46,838 nt of DNA from an uncultured Duncaniella sp. (GCF_910578445.1 NZ_CAJTQC010000024.1:1-46838); one strand, 5' to 3'. Numbered from the stretch's first letter, positions 24,801-35,143 are shown. Notes: generated by a model from the sequence alone, not told the origin. Numbers and translations: made by a program.

Positions 24801-24820
24801 ATCCCTGACAGCGCAAAAAA

Positions 24821-24886
24821 ACGGACATCCGCTCCACAGACTCATGAAGAAAATTGAGTCATGGTGCGGATGTCCTCCGTGTTTTA
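24821..24886. terminator. Bidirectional terminator
   Basis: ACGGACATCCGC near 24821 pairs with GCGGATGTCCTCCGT ending at 24880 (one bulge), with an inner GACTCAT / AGTC pairing, followed by GTTTTATT on the + strand and preceded by an A-run. It separates the convergent AspT-type transporter and galK genes. Confidence 0.75.
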
Positions 24887-24961
24887 TTACAAATTGTTTA
24901 TCGCTTGCAGATGATTCCGACTTTAGCGGAGTCATCAGGCAATGGACTGATGAGTCGGTGA

Positions 24962-26104
<1,143 letters not shown>

Positions 26105-26141
26105 GGGTAAGGTAATGTAAGTGTGTACTTGGATGTGTGTT

Positions 26142-27047
26142 TTAGAACATCTTGTCGGGATAGATGCCGTCGGCGTGGAGCTGGGCGAATTTTTCGACAA
26201 CTCCGGGGCGGTCTGCCGCATATGTCACGCCAAACCAGCGCGAGTCGGTGTCGAGCACCTTTACTGTAGCCTCGCCTGAGTGGATGAGGGTGTCGATGAC
26301 GAGGGGAATGAAGAATTCAGCCTTCGGAGTGTTGAGGTCTTTGTCGAGGAAGGTGCGGAATTCGCGTTCCGAGTAGTCGAAATAGTCGGGAGTGAAGCCC
26401 CAGAGGTTCATCGACACGGGTGTCATCGGGTCGAGGGTCTGCTCTACGCCGTTTTCGTCGGTGAATACGATGTCACCGTTAGGTGCATAGGAGATGGCTG
26501 TGCGTTCAACGACACCTGTGAGGTTGCCGTCTTCACCTTTTGAGCATACGCCACGTGCCACAGAGCCGTTTTCGGTCATTGTGTTGCCCACGCGGAAACC
26601 GACCATCGAGTAGTCGCCCTTGCGCTCGCGCGGACGCATGAGGTCTTCGGCCATCACGCGGAATGCGTCACGTCCGTAGAAGTCGTCGGCGTTGATTACT
26701 GCAAAAGGTTCGTTGATGACCTCGCTGCCCATCATGACGGCATGGTTTGTGCCCCACGGTTTGGTGCGGTCTGCCGGGCAGGTGTAGCCTTCGGGAAGTT
26801 TGTCGGTGGCCTGGAATACTACTTCGACGGGGATATGGCCTTCATATTTGGAGAGGATTTTTTCGCGGAAATCTTTCTCGAAATCCTTGCGGATGACGAA
26901 AACGACTTTGCCGAATCCGGCTTGGATTGCATCATAGATTGAGTAGTCCATGATGGTCTGGCCCTGAGGTCCTAAGGGATCGAGCTGTTTGAGACCGCCG
27001 TAGCGGCTGCCCATGCCGGCAGCAAGTACAAAAAGAGTAGGTTTCAT
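26142..27047 (-). CDS. Sugar-1-phosphate nucleotidyltransferase in the galactose operon
   Basis: A 301-residue protein of the NTP_transferase family. The N-terminal LAAGMGSRYGGLKQLDPLG is the nucleotide-binding loop (GxGxR followed by Lys), and FAVINADDFYGRDAF carries the metal-binding aspartates. It has no left-handed helix domain of the GlmU type. It would join a sugar 1-phosphate to a nucleotide, releasing pyrophosphate. Placed between galM and galK, with no galT in sight, it may make UDP-galactose or UDP-glucose directly. That is inference; the sugar and base specificity cannot be read from the sequence. Confidence 0.85.
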   Translation of the reverse strand: MKPTLFVLAAGMGSRYGGLKQLDPLGPQGQTIMDYSIYDAIQAGFGKVVFVIRKDFEKDFREKILSKYEGHIPVEVVFQATDKLPEGYTCPADRTKPWGTNHAVMMGSEVINEPFAVINADDFYGRDAFRVMAEDLMRPRERKGDYSMVGFRVGNTMTENGSVARGVCSKGEDGNLTGVVERTAISYAPNGDIVFTDENGVEQTLDPMTPVSMNLWGFTPDYFDYSEREFRTFLDKDLNTPKAEFFIPLVIDTLIHSGEATVKVLDTDSRWFGVTYAADRPGVVEKFAQLHADGIYPDKMF

Positions 27048-27075
27048 TGTGATGGTTTAGAAACTTTATGTTTTA

Positions 27076-28119
27076 TTATAATGTAATGAATTTGAATTTT
27101 ATGGTTTCGTCATATATCTCGCCTTTGCGCAACACCGGCGAAGGGAATCCGGGTTTGTTGGGTGCATCGGGAAATCCCTGACATTCGATGGCTACGCCGT
27201 CATAGTCGCTGTAAGCTCCGCCTGAAATGCTTTCGGGACATCCTGCCAGCCAGTTGCCTGTGTAGATCTGCATGCCGGGCTGGGTTGTGGAGATTACGAG
27301 CGCGCGACCCGACTTCGATGAGCGGAGTTCGGCAACTTCTTTCAGCTTGCCTTTCTCATAGCCGTCGATGACCCAGCAGTGGTCATAGCCTTTGCCGACT
27401 TTGAGCGGATGGAAGTCGGCCTCTATGTCGCGTCCGATAGCCTTTAGGCGGGTGAAATCCATCGGTGTTGATGCCACAGGCGCGAGTTCGCCAGTGGGAA
27501 TCTGTGTGTCGTCGGTCGGAAGATAGTGTGATGCGTCGAGACGCAGCTCATGGTCGAGCACGCTACCGGCATTTTCTCCGTCGAGGTTGAAATAAGCGTG
27601 GTTGGTGAGGTTGACGACGGTTGCCGAGTCAGTCTCGGCAGTGATGCGGAGTGTAAGTTCATTGTCTTCGCTCCACGAGTATTCGGCCTTCACGTCAAGA
27701 GCTCCGGGATAACCTTCCTCGCCGTCGGCTGCGTGATATGTGAAAGTCACCTTGTCGCCTTCGGCCTCGCTCGCCCAGATGCGGTTCATGAAACCGGTCG
27801 GGCCTCCGTGGAGTGCGTTCGGACCGTTGTTGATGGCGAGGCTGTATTCTTTGCCGTCGAGAGTGAATTTTCCGAGGGCGATGCGGTTAGCGAATCGTCC
27901 GGGAATCTTTCCTGCACACGGACCGTCGCCGAGATATGAAGCCGGGTCTTTGTATCCGAGAGCCACATTGGCGAGCTTGCCATCGCCGTCAGGAACGCAT
28001 ATAGCCACGATGCCTGCGCCGAGACTCGAAAGCGTCACCGAAGCACCCGAAGCGTTGGTCAGTGTATAAAGTGTGATTTCTCCTGCCGGAGAAGGTGATG
28101 TCTGTGTCTGGATTTTCAT
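27076..28119 (-). CDS. galM: Galactose mutarotase (aldose 1-epimerase)
   Basis: A 347-residue protein from the ATG at 28119 (MKIQTQTSPSPAGEITLYTL); the frame continues to 28197, but that would lie upstream of the predicted promoter. It shows the mutarotase hallmarks: FANRIALGKFTLDGKEYSL, NGPNALHGGPTGFMNRIW with the first catalytic His, TNHAYFNLDG with the second His, and VAIECQGFPDAPNKPGFPS with the catalytic Glu near the C-terminus. It interconverts alpha and beta galactose, feeding galactokinase. First gene of the operon. Confidence 0.95.
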   Translation of the reverse strand: MKIQTQTSPSPAGEITLYTLTNASGASVTLSSLGAGIVAICVPDGDGKLANVALGYKDPASYLGDGPCAGKIPGRFANRIALGKFTLDGKEYSLAINNGPNALHGGPTGFMNRIWASEAEGDKVTFTYHAADGEEGYPGALDVKAEYSWSEDNELTLRITAETDSATVVNLTNHAYFNLDGENAGSVLDHELRLDASHYLPTDDTQIPTGELAPVASTPMDFTRLKAIGRDIEADFHPLKVGKGYDHCWVIDGYEKGKLKEVAELRSSKSGRALVISTTQPGMQIYTGNWLAGCPESISGGAYSDYDGVAIECQGFPDAPNKPGFPSPVLRKGEIYDETIKFKFITL

Positions 28120-28166
28120 GTCTGTCGAATTTAAGTGCCGCTCACGGCATTGGATTTCTTTACTTG

Positions 28167-28198
28167 CAAATGTAGTTATTCTAAAACTTCTTCGCAAT
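28167..28198 (-). promoter_or_regulatory. Probable promoter of the gal operon
   Basis: On the - strand ATTG (28198-28195) is 20 nt before TACATTTG (28174-28167), about 48 nt upstream of the galM start. Confidence 0.55.
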
Positions 28199-28312
28199 GA
28201 TAGGTGGCTAAAAAAACGAAAAATGATAGAAATGGGTATGATTTTGAAAATATAATGTCTGATTAATGTAAGTCAGGATGGTATCTCCGGATGGAATATC
28301 AAGATTTTTTCG

Positions 28313-28320
28313 TAACTTTG
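28313..28320 (+). promoter_or_regulatory. -7 element of the ABC-F gene
   Basis: TAACTTTG lies 25 nt upstream of the ATG at 28345 and inside the longer frame that starts at 28291, so the shorter start is preferred. No good -33 TTTG is seen. Confidence 0.5.
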
Positions 28321-28344
28321 CACCCCGAAATCAAAAATGTTAGA

Positions 28345-29964
28345 ATGATAGCTGTTAACAATTTAGGAATGCAATTTGGCAAGCGGGTGCTTTTTCAGGA
28401 CGTGAACCTAAAGTTCACACCGGGCAACTGCTATGGTATAATCGGCGCCAACGGAGCCGGAAAGTCGACACTCATGCGTATACTCAGCGACCAGCTTTCG
28501 CCCACCCACGGCACTGTGATGCAGGGACCGGGCGAGCGTATGAGCGTGCTCGAACAGGACCACTTCAAGTTTGACGACTGCACGGTGATGGAGACTGTGC
28601 TCCGCGGCCACACTGTCCTCTGGGATATCATGCAGGAGAAAGACGCGCTCTATGCCAAGGAGGATTTCTCTGACGAAGACGGTATCCGCGCTTCGGAACT
28701 CGAGGAGAAGTTTGCCGAGCTTGAAGGCTGGAATGCCGAGAGCGACGCGGCCGCGCTTCTGAGCGGCCTCGGCATCAAGGAGGACAAGCACTACACGCTG
28801 ATGCGCGACATGAGCGGTAACGAGAAGGTGCGTGTGCTTCTTGCAAAGGCTCTCTTCGGCAACCCCGACAACCTGCTTCTCGACGAGCCTACCAACGACC
28901 TCGACCTTGAGACTGTGGCATGGCTCGAAGACTATCTGTCGAAGTTTGAGAACACGGTGCTTGTGGTCAGCCACGACCGTCACTTCCTCGACTCTGTCTG
29001 CACCCACACTCTCGATATCGACTACAACAAGCTCACTCTCTTTGCCGGCAACTACAGTTTCTGGTATGAGTCGTCGCAGCTCGCTCTGCGTCAGCAGCAG
29101 CAGGCCAACAAGAAGGCCGAGGAGAAGCGCAAGGAGCTTCTTGAATTCATCCAGCGCTTCAGCGCCAACGTGGCTAAGTCGAAGCAGACCACATCGCGCA
29201 AGAAGATGCTTGAAAAACTCAACGTCGAGGAGATTCAGCCGTCGTCGCGCCGCTATCCGGGCATCATCTTCACTCCACAGCGCGAGCCGGGCAACAAGAT
29301 TCTCGAAGTCAAGGGTCTGACTGCATCAATCGACGGTGAGGTGCTTTTCAAGGACGTGAACTTTCAGGTGGAGAAGGGCGACAAGATTGCTTTCCTCAGC
29401 CACGATCCCCGCGCCATGACCGCGCTTTTTGAAATCATCACCGGCAACCGCAAGGCTGACGAGGGTACTTTCGAGTGGGGACAGACCATCACCACCGCCT
29501 ATCTGCCTCTCGACAATTCTGCATTCTTCAACTGCGACCTCAATCTCGTCGACTGGCTCTCGCAGTTCTCCAACGACAGCTCTGAAATCTATCTCAAAGG
29601 TTTCCTCGGCAAGATGCTGTTCTCAGGCGAAGAGGTGCTGAAGAAGGCTTCCGTGCTTTCCGGTGGCGAGAAAATGCGCTGTATGATTGCCCGAATGATG
29701 ATGACCGATGCAAACACTCTCGTGCTTGACTCACCGACCAACCATCTTGACCTTGAGTCGATTCAGGCGTTCAACAATACTCTTCAGGCATTCAAGGGCA
29801 ACCTGTTGCTGTCGAGCCACGACCACGAGTTTATCCAGACTGTCTGCAACCGTATCATCGAGCTTACGCCCAACGGCACTATCGACAAGCTCATGGACTA
29901 CGACGACTATATCTCTGACGAAAAGGTGATGGCTATTCGCGAGAAGCTCTACGCCAAGGCCTGA
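28345..29964 (+). CDS. ABC-F family ATPase (YbiT/EttA-like translation factor)
   Basis: A 539-residue soluble protein with two ABC cassettes and no membrane segment. Cassette 1: GIIGANGAGKSTL (Walker A), MSGNEKVRVLLAKAL (signature), NLLLDEPTNDLD (Walker B). A charged linker (QQQQANKKAEEKRKELLEF) follows, as in ABC-F proteins. Cassette 2: its Walker A is degenerate (AFLSHDPRAMTAL), while LSGGEKMRCMIARMM and TLVLDSPTNHLD remain, the latter with Ser in place of the usual Glu. Such proteins act on the ribosome E site to rescue stalls or confer antibiotic protection. The altered second site suggests it may not hydrolyse ATP there. Confidence 0.9.
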   Translation: MIAVNNLGMQFGKRVLFQDVNLKFTPGNCYGIIGANGAGKSTLMRILSDQLSPTHGTVMQGPGERMSVLEQDHFKFDDCTVMETVLRGHTVLWDIMQEKDALYAKEDFSDEDGIRASELEEKFAELEGWNAESDAAALLSGLGIKEDKHYTLMRDMSGNEKVRVLLAKALFGNPDNLLLDEPTNDLDLETVAWLEDYLSKFENTVLVVSHDRHFLDSVCTHTLDIDYNKLTLFAGNYSFWYESSQLALRQQQQANKKAEEKRKELLEFIQRFSANVAKSKQTTSRKKMLEKLNVEEIQPSSRRYPGIIFTPQREPGNKILEVKGLTASIDGEVLFKDVNFQVEKGDKIAFLSHDPRAMTALFEIITGNRKADEGTFEWGQTITTAYLPLDNSAFFNCDLNLVDWLSQFSNDSSEIYLKGFLGKMLFSGEEVLKKASVLSGGEKMRCMIARMMMTDANTLVLDSPTNHLDLESIQAFNNTLQAFKGNLLLSSHDHEFIQTVCNRIIELTPNGTIDKLMDYDDYISDEKVMAIREKLYAKA

Positions 29965-30030
29965 TAAATCTGATAATTATACGTATGAGGACTTAGCTCT
30001 CTGACTGAGGGTTGTCTTCATCAACCAATA

Positions 30031-30080
30031 AAAACGGCTCAGGCTGTCAGTCAAATGACCGACAGCCTGAGTCGTTTGTT
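30031..30080. terminator. Bidirectional terminator
   Basis: AAAACGGCTCAGGCTGTC (30031-30048) pairs with GACAGCCTGAGTCGTTTGTT (30061-30080) with one mismatch, between the convergent ABC-F and DUF262 genes. Confidence 0.8.
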
Positions 30081-30108
30081 ATTGATGGTTGTGCGTATCC
30101 TCGTCTAA

Positions 30109-32010
30109 TTATATGTTGCTACATGCTTCTTTCAAAATCTCTATCATCTCTTCTTCGTGTTCAAGGCATTGAGATTTAATCCATTTATCATTTGAACCTT
30201 TTTCTATAATATCACCCATAATGCGAAGTTTCAAACTTCCTTTCTTGACCATTTTGCTATAAGACTTCATCTTTGACTCCGGTGAAAGATTTGAGAATTT
30301 TGAATTGACGCTTCGGGATATAATACATAGATTGCCGAAAGTATCCTTGTCATCCCATGAATCAAAAGAACCGTCAGATGGATTTTGTGGATACCAGTGT
30401 TCAACTGAGTTACGGAATTCAAATTCGAAATCGCTATATGTATTCTTATTGTTCTTCCATAACAAATAATCCAAGAAATTAAACACGATATGAGGAGTCG
30501 TTACGCCAAGCTTGTAGTCCTCTCCATCTAAGAAATTCTCCTTGGTTGCCTTTGCGGCTATGCCTTCTGCTTCGTTTGTTAATTCGGCTATTTTATTATC
30601 CTCAAACAGCCATAGGATAAGCTCTGTGATCCAGTGCATAACCTTGGGGGATGTGTATGATACACGAAGTGCAGACTGAATCATTAAGCATTCTTTATTG
30701 CGTGGAGCATATGTCTTCTCCCATTCATTTTCATACCTCAACTTTGTATTTGAATAGTATGCTTTCTTTTTAGATGCTTGTCCCGACGTGTGCACTTCCT
30801 TGAGACTCCATTCTCCTTCTTTGTCTTCACCTGTAAATTCACGCTTGATAATAAACATGTCGAATAGATAACGTGTTTGTAGCAGATGAATAATGAACAT
30901 TTTTGCAAAATTTTCTCTGTTATCCTTGATAGGTTCATCATCGATTGTTCCGTGCTTAATCACGTTTTCAAAGTCAGCAATCAATTTCTTGTCATCAAGC
31001 AAGTCGCCCAAATCTTTTTTCAATGACACATCGTATAATTCTACAAAAACTCTGAGTGCATGAAGCAAGAAGTGCGGGAATTCAATGATGCTTTCAAAGC
31101 GTATATGAGTATCATCGTCAAGTATGCCATCTACATTGTCAACTTTGAATCTTGGTTTAATGATTTCGCTTATGGTTGCATTGGTTTCCGAATCTTCCGT
31201 AATATCCAAACAGTCACTATATTCATCCCATTCATCAGCAGGCCAGTCATTCCACTCGCCATTGAAAATTTTTTCTCTCTCTGTTCTTGAGAAGTGCATT
31301 TGGACATAGCCTGTCATATCGCTACAAGCATTCCATATTCGTGAAAATAGTTCTTGTTCCTTTCTATTGTTGAGGAATCTCATTAGCCGGGCTTTGAGGA
31401 TATCATGCTGCTCCAATTGTTCTCCACGAGTGTTCATTATCTCAAAGTAACGGTTCAAGTCTGTATGTTCAGGTACTTCTATTCTGTAGAGTATCACATG
31501 TTGCAACCGAGAAACAAATTCATCCTTGTTTAATCCTTTGTCACTTGTAAACTTTTGACGAATTGCTTTTATGCCATTAAGGATAGACTGGTCTATACTT
31601 TCCTCTTGGTCGGCAGAAAGTTTTTTGTTTGTCAGTATTTGTTGGATATTAGAAAGGGTATATTTAGATTTAGAACGACAATCAAAAGTGAGTGTCTGGC
31701 CTACTTCTCCTTCCAATACTCCTTCCGAGACAAGATATTGCAACAAAAGAAAAAGTGTTGTAAGACGTTGCTGTCCATCAACGACCTCATAAGTTTCGGC
31801 TTTGCCTTGTATTTTGGAAACAACAAGTGAACCGATGTAATAATTCTCGGACGAGTCAATATCGTTAATATCATCAATTAACTGTACAATCTCTTTGTCC
31901 TCCCAAGCATAGGCTCGCTGATAGCGCGGAATTACATAGTGAGCATTTGTATCGAATATTGTTACCTCATCTAATATTTTTAATTCTTCTACCATATCAA
32001 TTGTATCCAT
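30109..32010 (-). CDS. DUF262-DUF1524 protein (GmrSD-like putative nuclease)
   Basis: About 633 residues. The N-terminal DUF262 (ParB/GmrS-like NTPase) domain has IPRYQRAYAW (residues 27-36), YYIGSLVV and VDGQQRLTTLF (77-87). The C-terminal part has the DUF1524 HNH pattern: VEHWYPQNP, then DTFGNLCIISRSVNSKFSN. This architecture is that of type IV modification-dependent restriction proteins (GmrSD, SspE-like), which cut modified or phage DNA using nucleotide hydrolysis. It overlaps the upstream DUF262 gene by 14 nt if the ATG at 32010 is used; ATG 31995 is the alternative. The gene is clearly more AT-rich than most of the window, which suggests acquisition. Confidence 0.88.
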   Translation of the reverse strand: MDTIDMVEELKILDEVTIFDTNAHYVIPRYQRAYAWEDKEIVQLIDDINDIDSSENYYIGSLVVSKIQGKAETYEVVDGQQRLTTLFLLLQYLVSEGVLEGEVGQTLTFDCRSKSKYTLSNIQQILTNKKLSADQEESIDQSILNGIKAIRQKFTSDKGLNKDEFVSRLQHVILYRIEVPEHTDLNRYFEIMNTRGEQLEQHDILKARLMRFLNNRKEQELFSRIWNACSDMTGYVQMHFSRTEREKIFNGEWNDWPADEWDEYSDCLDITEDSETNATISEIIKPRFKVDNVDGILDDDTHIRFESIIEFPHFLLHALRVFVELYDVSLKKDLGDLLDDKKLIADFENVIKHGTIDDEPIKDNRENFAKMFIIHLLQTRYLFDMFIIKREFTGEDKEGEWSLKEVHTSGQASKKKAYYSNTKLRYENEWEKTYAPRNKECLMIQSALRVSYTSPKVMHWITELILWLFEDNKIAELTNEAEGIAAKATKENFLDGEDYKLGVTTPHIVFNFLDYLLWKNNKNTYSDFEFEFRNSVEHWYPQNPSDGSFDSWDDKDTFGNLCIISRSVNSKFSNLSPESKMKSYSKMVKKGSLKLRIMGDIIEKGSNDKWIKSQCLEHEEEMIEILKEACSNI

Positions 32011-33304
32011 TAAGTTGACGAAGTTGTTTATATAAATTGTCCCAATTTTCACTGGCTGCTTTGTCTTCTTCTCTCATATCAAGTCTCATACTGGAGATTT
32101 CTGTATGTCTACGTGCATAAGCAATCATGGATATTACGGGTTTTGCATTACTATATTTGTCATTATCCCCTAAACCAATTGCATATCGGTTAATGGTATC
32201 GAAACCTAAATGCAGCATGTCAATCCTAATCATCATAGCCCATGTAAATAGTTTTTTCACGGCCATGACATCAAAGTTATGGAAGCGGTCGTAATAGCAA
32301 AGCAACGCACAGAAAAATAGATTTCGTGCATGGTTAAGTCCAACGGATGATGATTTGAAAGACTTATCTAATTCCTCTGCTGAATCCGCGTCTTTCCCAT
32401 TTGTAAGAATCTGTTCGATATCATGAAATGCAGGGTTCGTTGCAATTTCTTCTTTTATATTATGCAACATCTGCATATAATGATCAACCATTTCAAAAAA
32501 ATCACCTCCTGAAATGAATGGCTCTGTGAGTAGGAAGTAAGGCATGGCTTTGTTGGCTCTGCGTGCATAGGTGTAGCCATACTTTTCTTCAATACCTTTA
32601 TAGATGTCTATATCAGCAGATGTGAAATTACCGCATTTTCGACATTTTGCCCAATTCCATATCGGAAAAAGGTACAGGTCGAATAGCTCACGGATAGCCT
32701 TTGGGTCTTTCGATTCCCATTTCACCACAGCATTTTGCATTTCATACTTGTCATGAATCTCTCTAAGATGATAGGCTTTAAGTAAATCATGCGGATATAG
32801 CGCACGACCACGAGTATTTTGGGAATCGAATAATTGGAATGCTTCGTCTATCTTGTCTACTGTAATTACGACAACTTCCAGAATGTTTTTAAGAGCATCG
32901 TTAAAAAGAGCTTTCTCTTCATCGTCAATAGAAGAAAACCACTCTCGAATAGTTGTGTAATTATCGTGTAGATTCTTTTGCGTAATCTTGTTTAAAAAGT
33001 TTGTTTGAAGTAAATTACATGAAAATTCAGAGTCCAGATATAATTTCAGCAATAGGAATGATAGTATGCGTTGTTGGCCATCAACAATCTCATACTCTTT
33101 TTTCTCATTTCTATGAAGTATGACTGTGCCTATGCGATATTTGAAGTTCGCGTACTTTCTGCTTTCCTCGATACTTTTTTGAGTATCAAGAATGAGTTCT
33201 GTTATGTTTCTGTCTGTCCATTTATATGGTCGTTGATAATCAGGGATGATTAGATTCGTCCCTAATAACTTATGAACCGACCATATTTTGGGTTTGCTAT
33301 TCAT
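31997..33304 (-). CDS. DUF262 protein without a nuclease domain, partner of the downstream gene
   Basis: About 435 residues from the ATG at 33304 (an earlier ATG at 33316 is possible). The N-terminus has the DUF262 core: LIIPDYQRPYKW and EIVDGQQRILSFLLLK, with YRIGTVIL between. The remaining roughly 300 residues are helical and contain a single CxxC (KCRKCGNF) but no DUF1524 HNH motif. It is the first gene of a two-gene leftward unit with the DUF262-DUF1524 protein. It may sense or regulate while its partner cuts. A -7-like TAAATTTG lies at 33321-33314 on its strand, which would give a very short leader. Confidence 0.82.
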   Translation of the reverse strand: MNSKPKIWSVHKLLGTNLIIPDYQRPYKWTDRNITELILDTQKSIEESRKYANFKYRIGTVILHRNEKKEYEIVDGQQRILSFLLLKLYLDSEFSCNLLQTNFLNKITQKNLHDNYTTIREWFSSIDDEEKALFNDALKNILEVVVITVDKIDEAFQLFDSQNTRGRALYPHDLLKAYHLREIHDKYEMQNAVVKWESKDPKAIRELFDLYLFPIWNWAKCRKCGNFTSADIDIYKGIEEKYGYTYARRANKAMPYFLLTEPFISGGDFFEMVDHYMQMLHNIKEEIATNPAFHDIEQILTNGKDADSAEELDKSFKSSSVGLNHARNLFFCALLCYYDRFHNFDVMAVKKLFTWAMMIRIDMLHLGFDTINRYAIGLGDNDKYSNAKPVISMIAYARRHTEISSMRLDMREEDKAASENWDNLYKQLRQLNGYN

Positions 33305-33422
33305 GATAAAAAACAAATTTAATTATTATAATGGTTGTGCAATAACACTATTCATTCTTATTCCAATCTGTCAACTGTGTTGTGGCTGCTGAATTCGCTT
33401 ACTTTACGGATGTTGAAACTTC

Positions 33423-34301
33423 TTATTGGTGGTAATCTGTTTCGAGGAAGTCGATGTGGAGGTCGGGATTTTTGTTGTATTCAGGTTCAGGCATGTCGAT
33501 TTTGCTGCCGTCGGGAGCGTTTTGTATAAGCATTCGCAACATAGTGTCGCCTTTCAGAAGAAATTTCCGCTGGGCAGCGAGCATGTCTTTTCTCGACACC
33601 TTTTCATACGATTTGCTGTTGCGGACCGGAGTCATCTCTGCGGCTGATTCCTCAAGGCCGTCGGCGGTAAACGAGTGCTGCCCCGATGAATCCCCGGCCT
33701 CCAAAATCAGGCCCGGCAGTCCGCACAGTTTCCACGGGCCGTCCTGCAAGGGTATTTCCGGCGCGAACCATGCCGTCCAGTGCCGTCCGTGGAAATCGGT
33801 CTCGGCCATGACGCATTCATAGCCGAGTATCGTCCTCGCGGAGTCGCCGATTTGCCATTGCATTTCGCCGAGAGGTTCGGTGTAGAAATGGGCGCTTGAA
33901 CTGCCGTTTCTGTCAAACAGTGACGTGACCGAATCATTCCAAGATTTGAAGACAAACATCTTGCATTCAGGCATAGCGCTGTCGTCGAGAACTCCGGTTT
34001 CAGCATACTTTCTTGACATGTTGCTAAATATCTCGCGATACATTCTTTGGCCTGATGGCGTAGAGCGGAGCGAGTCGATATATTCACATTTTGCATTGTA
34101 GAATTTCGAATCCGTCCCATTGGCCAGCAGTATCATCTGATACTCGGCCGTGTAGACTTTGGCATCGGTTTTGAGATGCTCTTCGTGACAGAGATAGCTG
34201 ACTTTAATACGGGCGCGCGGACAGTCTTTTTTCTTTTTCGCATATCCTACGAGAGCCGTAAGGAGGATGAGGAGCATTGCGATGAGCCGTGGTGTTTTCA
34301 T
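33423..34301 (-). CDS. GLPGLI family protein, exported
   Basis: About 292 residues with a signal peptide (MKTPRLIAMLLILLTALVGYA). The family-defining segment is plain: WFAPEIPLQDGPWKLCGLPGLILEAGD. It also has the preceding WQIGDSARTILGYECVMAETDFHGRHWTAWF typical of the family. GLPGLI proteins are exported proteins of unknown function, found almost only in Bacteroidota. A -7 element TATCTTTG lies at 34378-34371 on its strand. The start could also be the ATG six nt upstream (34307). Confidence 0.93.
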   Translation of the reverse strand: MKTPRLIAMLLILLTALVGYAKKKKDCPRARIKVSYLCHEEHLKTDAKVYTAEYQMILLANGTDSKFYNAKCEYIDSLRSTPSGQRMYREIFSNMSRKYAETGVLDDSAMPECKMFVFKSWNDSVTSLFDRNGSSSAHFYTEPLGEMQWQIGDSARTILGYECVMAETDFHGRHWTAWFAPEIPLQDGPWKLCGLPGLILEAGDSSGQHSFTADGLEESAAEMTPVRNSKSYEKVSRKDMLAAQRKFLLKGDTMLRMLIQNAPDGSKIDMPEPEYNKNPDLHIDFLETDYHQ

Positions 34302-34398
34302 TGTCATATTGAGGTATGGGTTTTGCGTATTTCCCCATGTGGAAAAATATCAGGCGGGGATAGGAGAGAGCAAAGATAGCTAAATTGTTCGTTATATC

Positions 34399-34962
34399 CT
34401 AATCCGACGCTATGTAATCAATGGACGATGTGTGATTTACGGTCTGATGCGATGGCGTGAGTGGCAGGCGGGGCGTGACTCCATTACCATCGGCAGGATT
34501 GATGGTGGGTGTGGTGGCTTGATGTGATTCCGGCTTACGGTCAGTTGTGGCGGTGTCGGTGGCTGCTTTTTCGTCAGATACTGTTTCAGTAGCCTGACGC
34601 TCGGCCTCTTTTTGTGCCTTGCGCGCAGCAGCCCGCTGGCGTGCACGGGCTGAACGCTCGATGGCGGCATCGACATCGAGACGCAGCGACTGGAAGAGGA
34701 TGACGATAGGTTCGCTGTGACACTTGAGCGTGGGAATATAACCGCTGCGCATATAATTCGTGAGATATTCCATCATCTGATAGATGAGTGCCTTGGAAGT
34801 ATAACCGGCATTTCTGTAGACAGTTATGACTTTTTCGCCGAGTTTACGGTAATAGGCTTTAGTGACGGGCAGATCCCAGACCGGTCTGCCTTTTTTGTCG
34901 GATTTACGGCTGTATCTCAGGCCTGTCGCCACGAAATCCGGCATAGATTGGGTGTGTATCAT
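34399..34962 (-). CDS. Conserved-looking protein of unknown function with a polar tail
   Basis: 187 residues, no signal peptide or membrane segment. The first 110 residues look like a folded helical domain (SRKSDKKGRPVWDLPVTKAYYRKLGEKVITVYRNAGYTSKALIYQMMEYLTNYMRSGYIP). It is followed by a basic, Ala/Arg-rich helix (AIERSARARQRAAARKAQKEAERQ) that may form a coiled coil or bind nucleic acid, and then a Thr/Pro-rich disordered tail. I do not recognise the family. A possible -7 element TAATTTTG is at 35020-35013 on its strand. It is not in an obvious operon. Confidence 0.65.
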   Translation of the reverse strand: MIHTQSMPDFVATGLRYSRKSDKKGRPVWDLPVTKAYYRKLGEKVITVYRNAGYTSKALIYQMMEYLTNYMRSGYIPTLKCHSEPIVILFQSLRLDVDAAIERSARARQRAAARKAQKEAERQATETVSDEKAATDTATTDRKPESHQATTPTINPADGNGVTPRLPLTPSHQTVNHTSSIDYIASD

Positions 34963-35077
34963 AGTTATGGATTATCAGGTTTTACGATTGGGAGTAGGGA
35001 TGTAGGACACCGCAAAATTACAGCCTTAATCCACACGGAAAGATGCGATAATGCAAACTCAGACCGACCGACGGCAT

Positions 35078-35117
35078 AAAAAAAGCGTCCTGACCTGTGC
35101 AGGCCGGACGCTTTTCG
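35078..35117. terminator. Terminator of the amidase-MlaD operon
   Basis: AAAAGCGTCC (35081-35090) and GGACGCTTTT (35105-35114) form a perfect hairpin, with a long T-run on the - strand after it. Confidence 0.8.
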
Positions 35118-35143
35118 ATGCTGTCTGATGTATATCTGTTAGA

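Noticed and set aside
13350..24886. Shared GATGTCC/GGACATC words in terminators at 13350 and 24821 and in the repeat at 10727
   Set aside because: A common origin was considered, but the surrounding stems differ and the words are short; likely coincidence.
28408..29007. 199-codon frame on the - strand
   Set aside because: It is antisense to the ABC-F gene, whose Walker and signature motifs are unambiguous.
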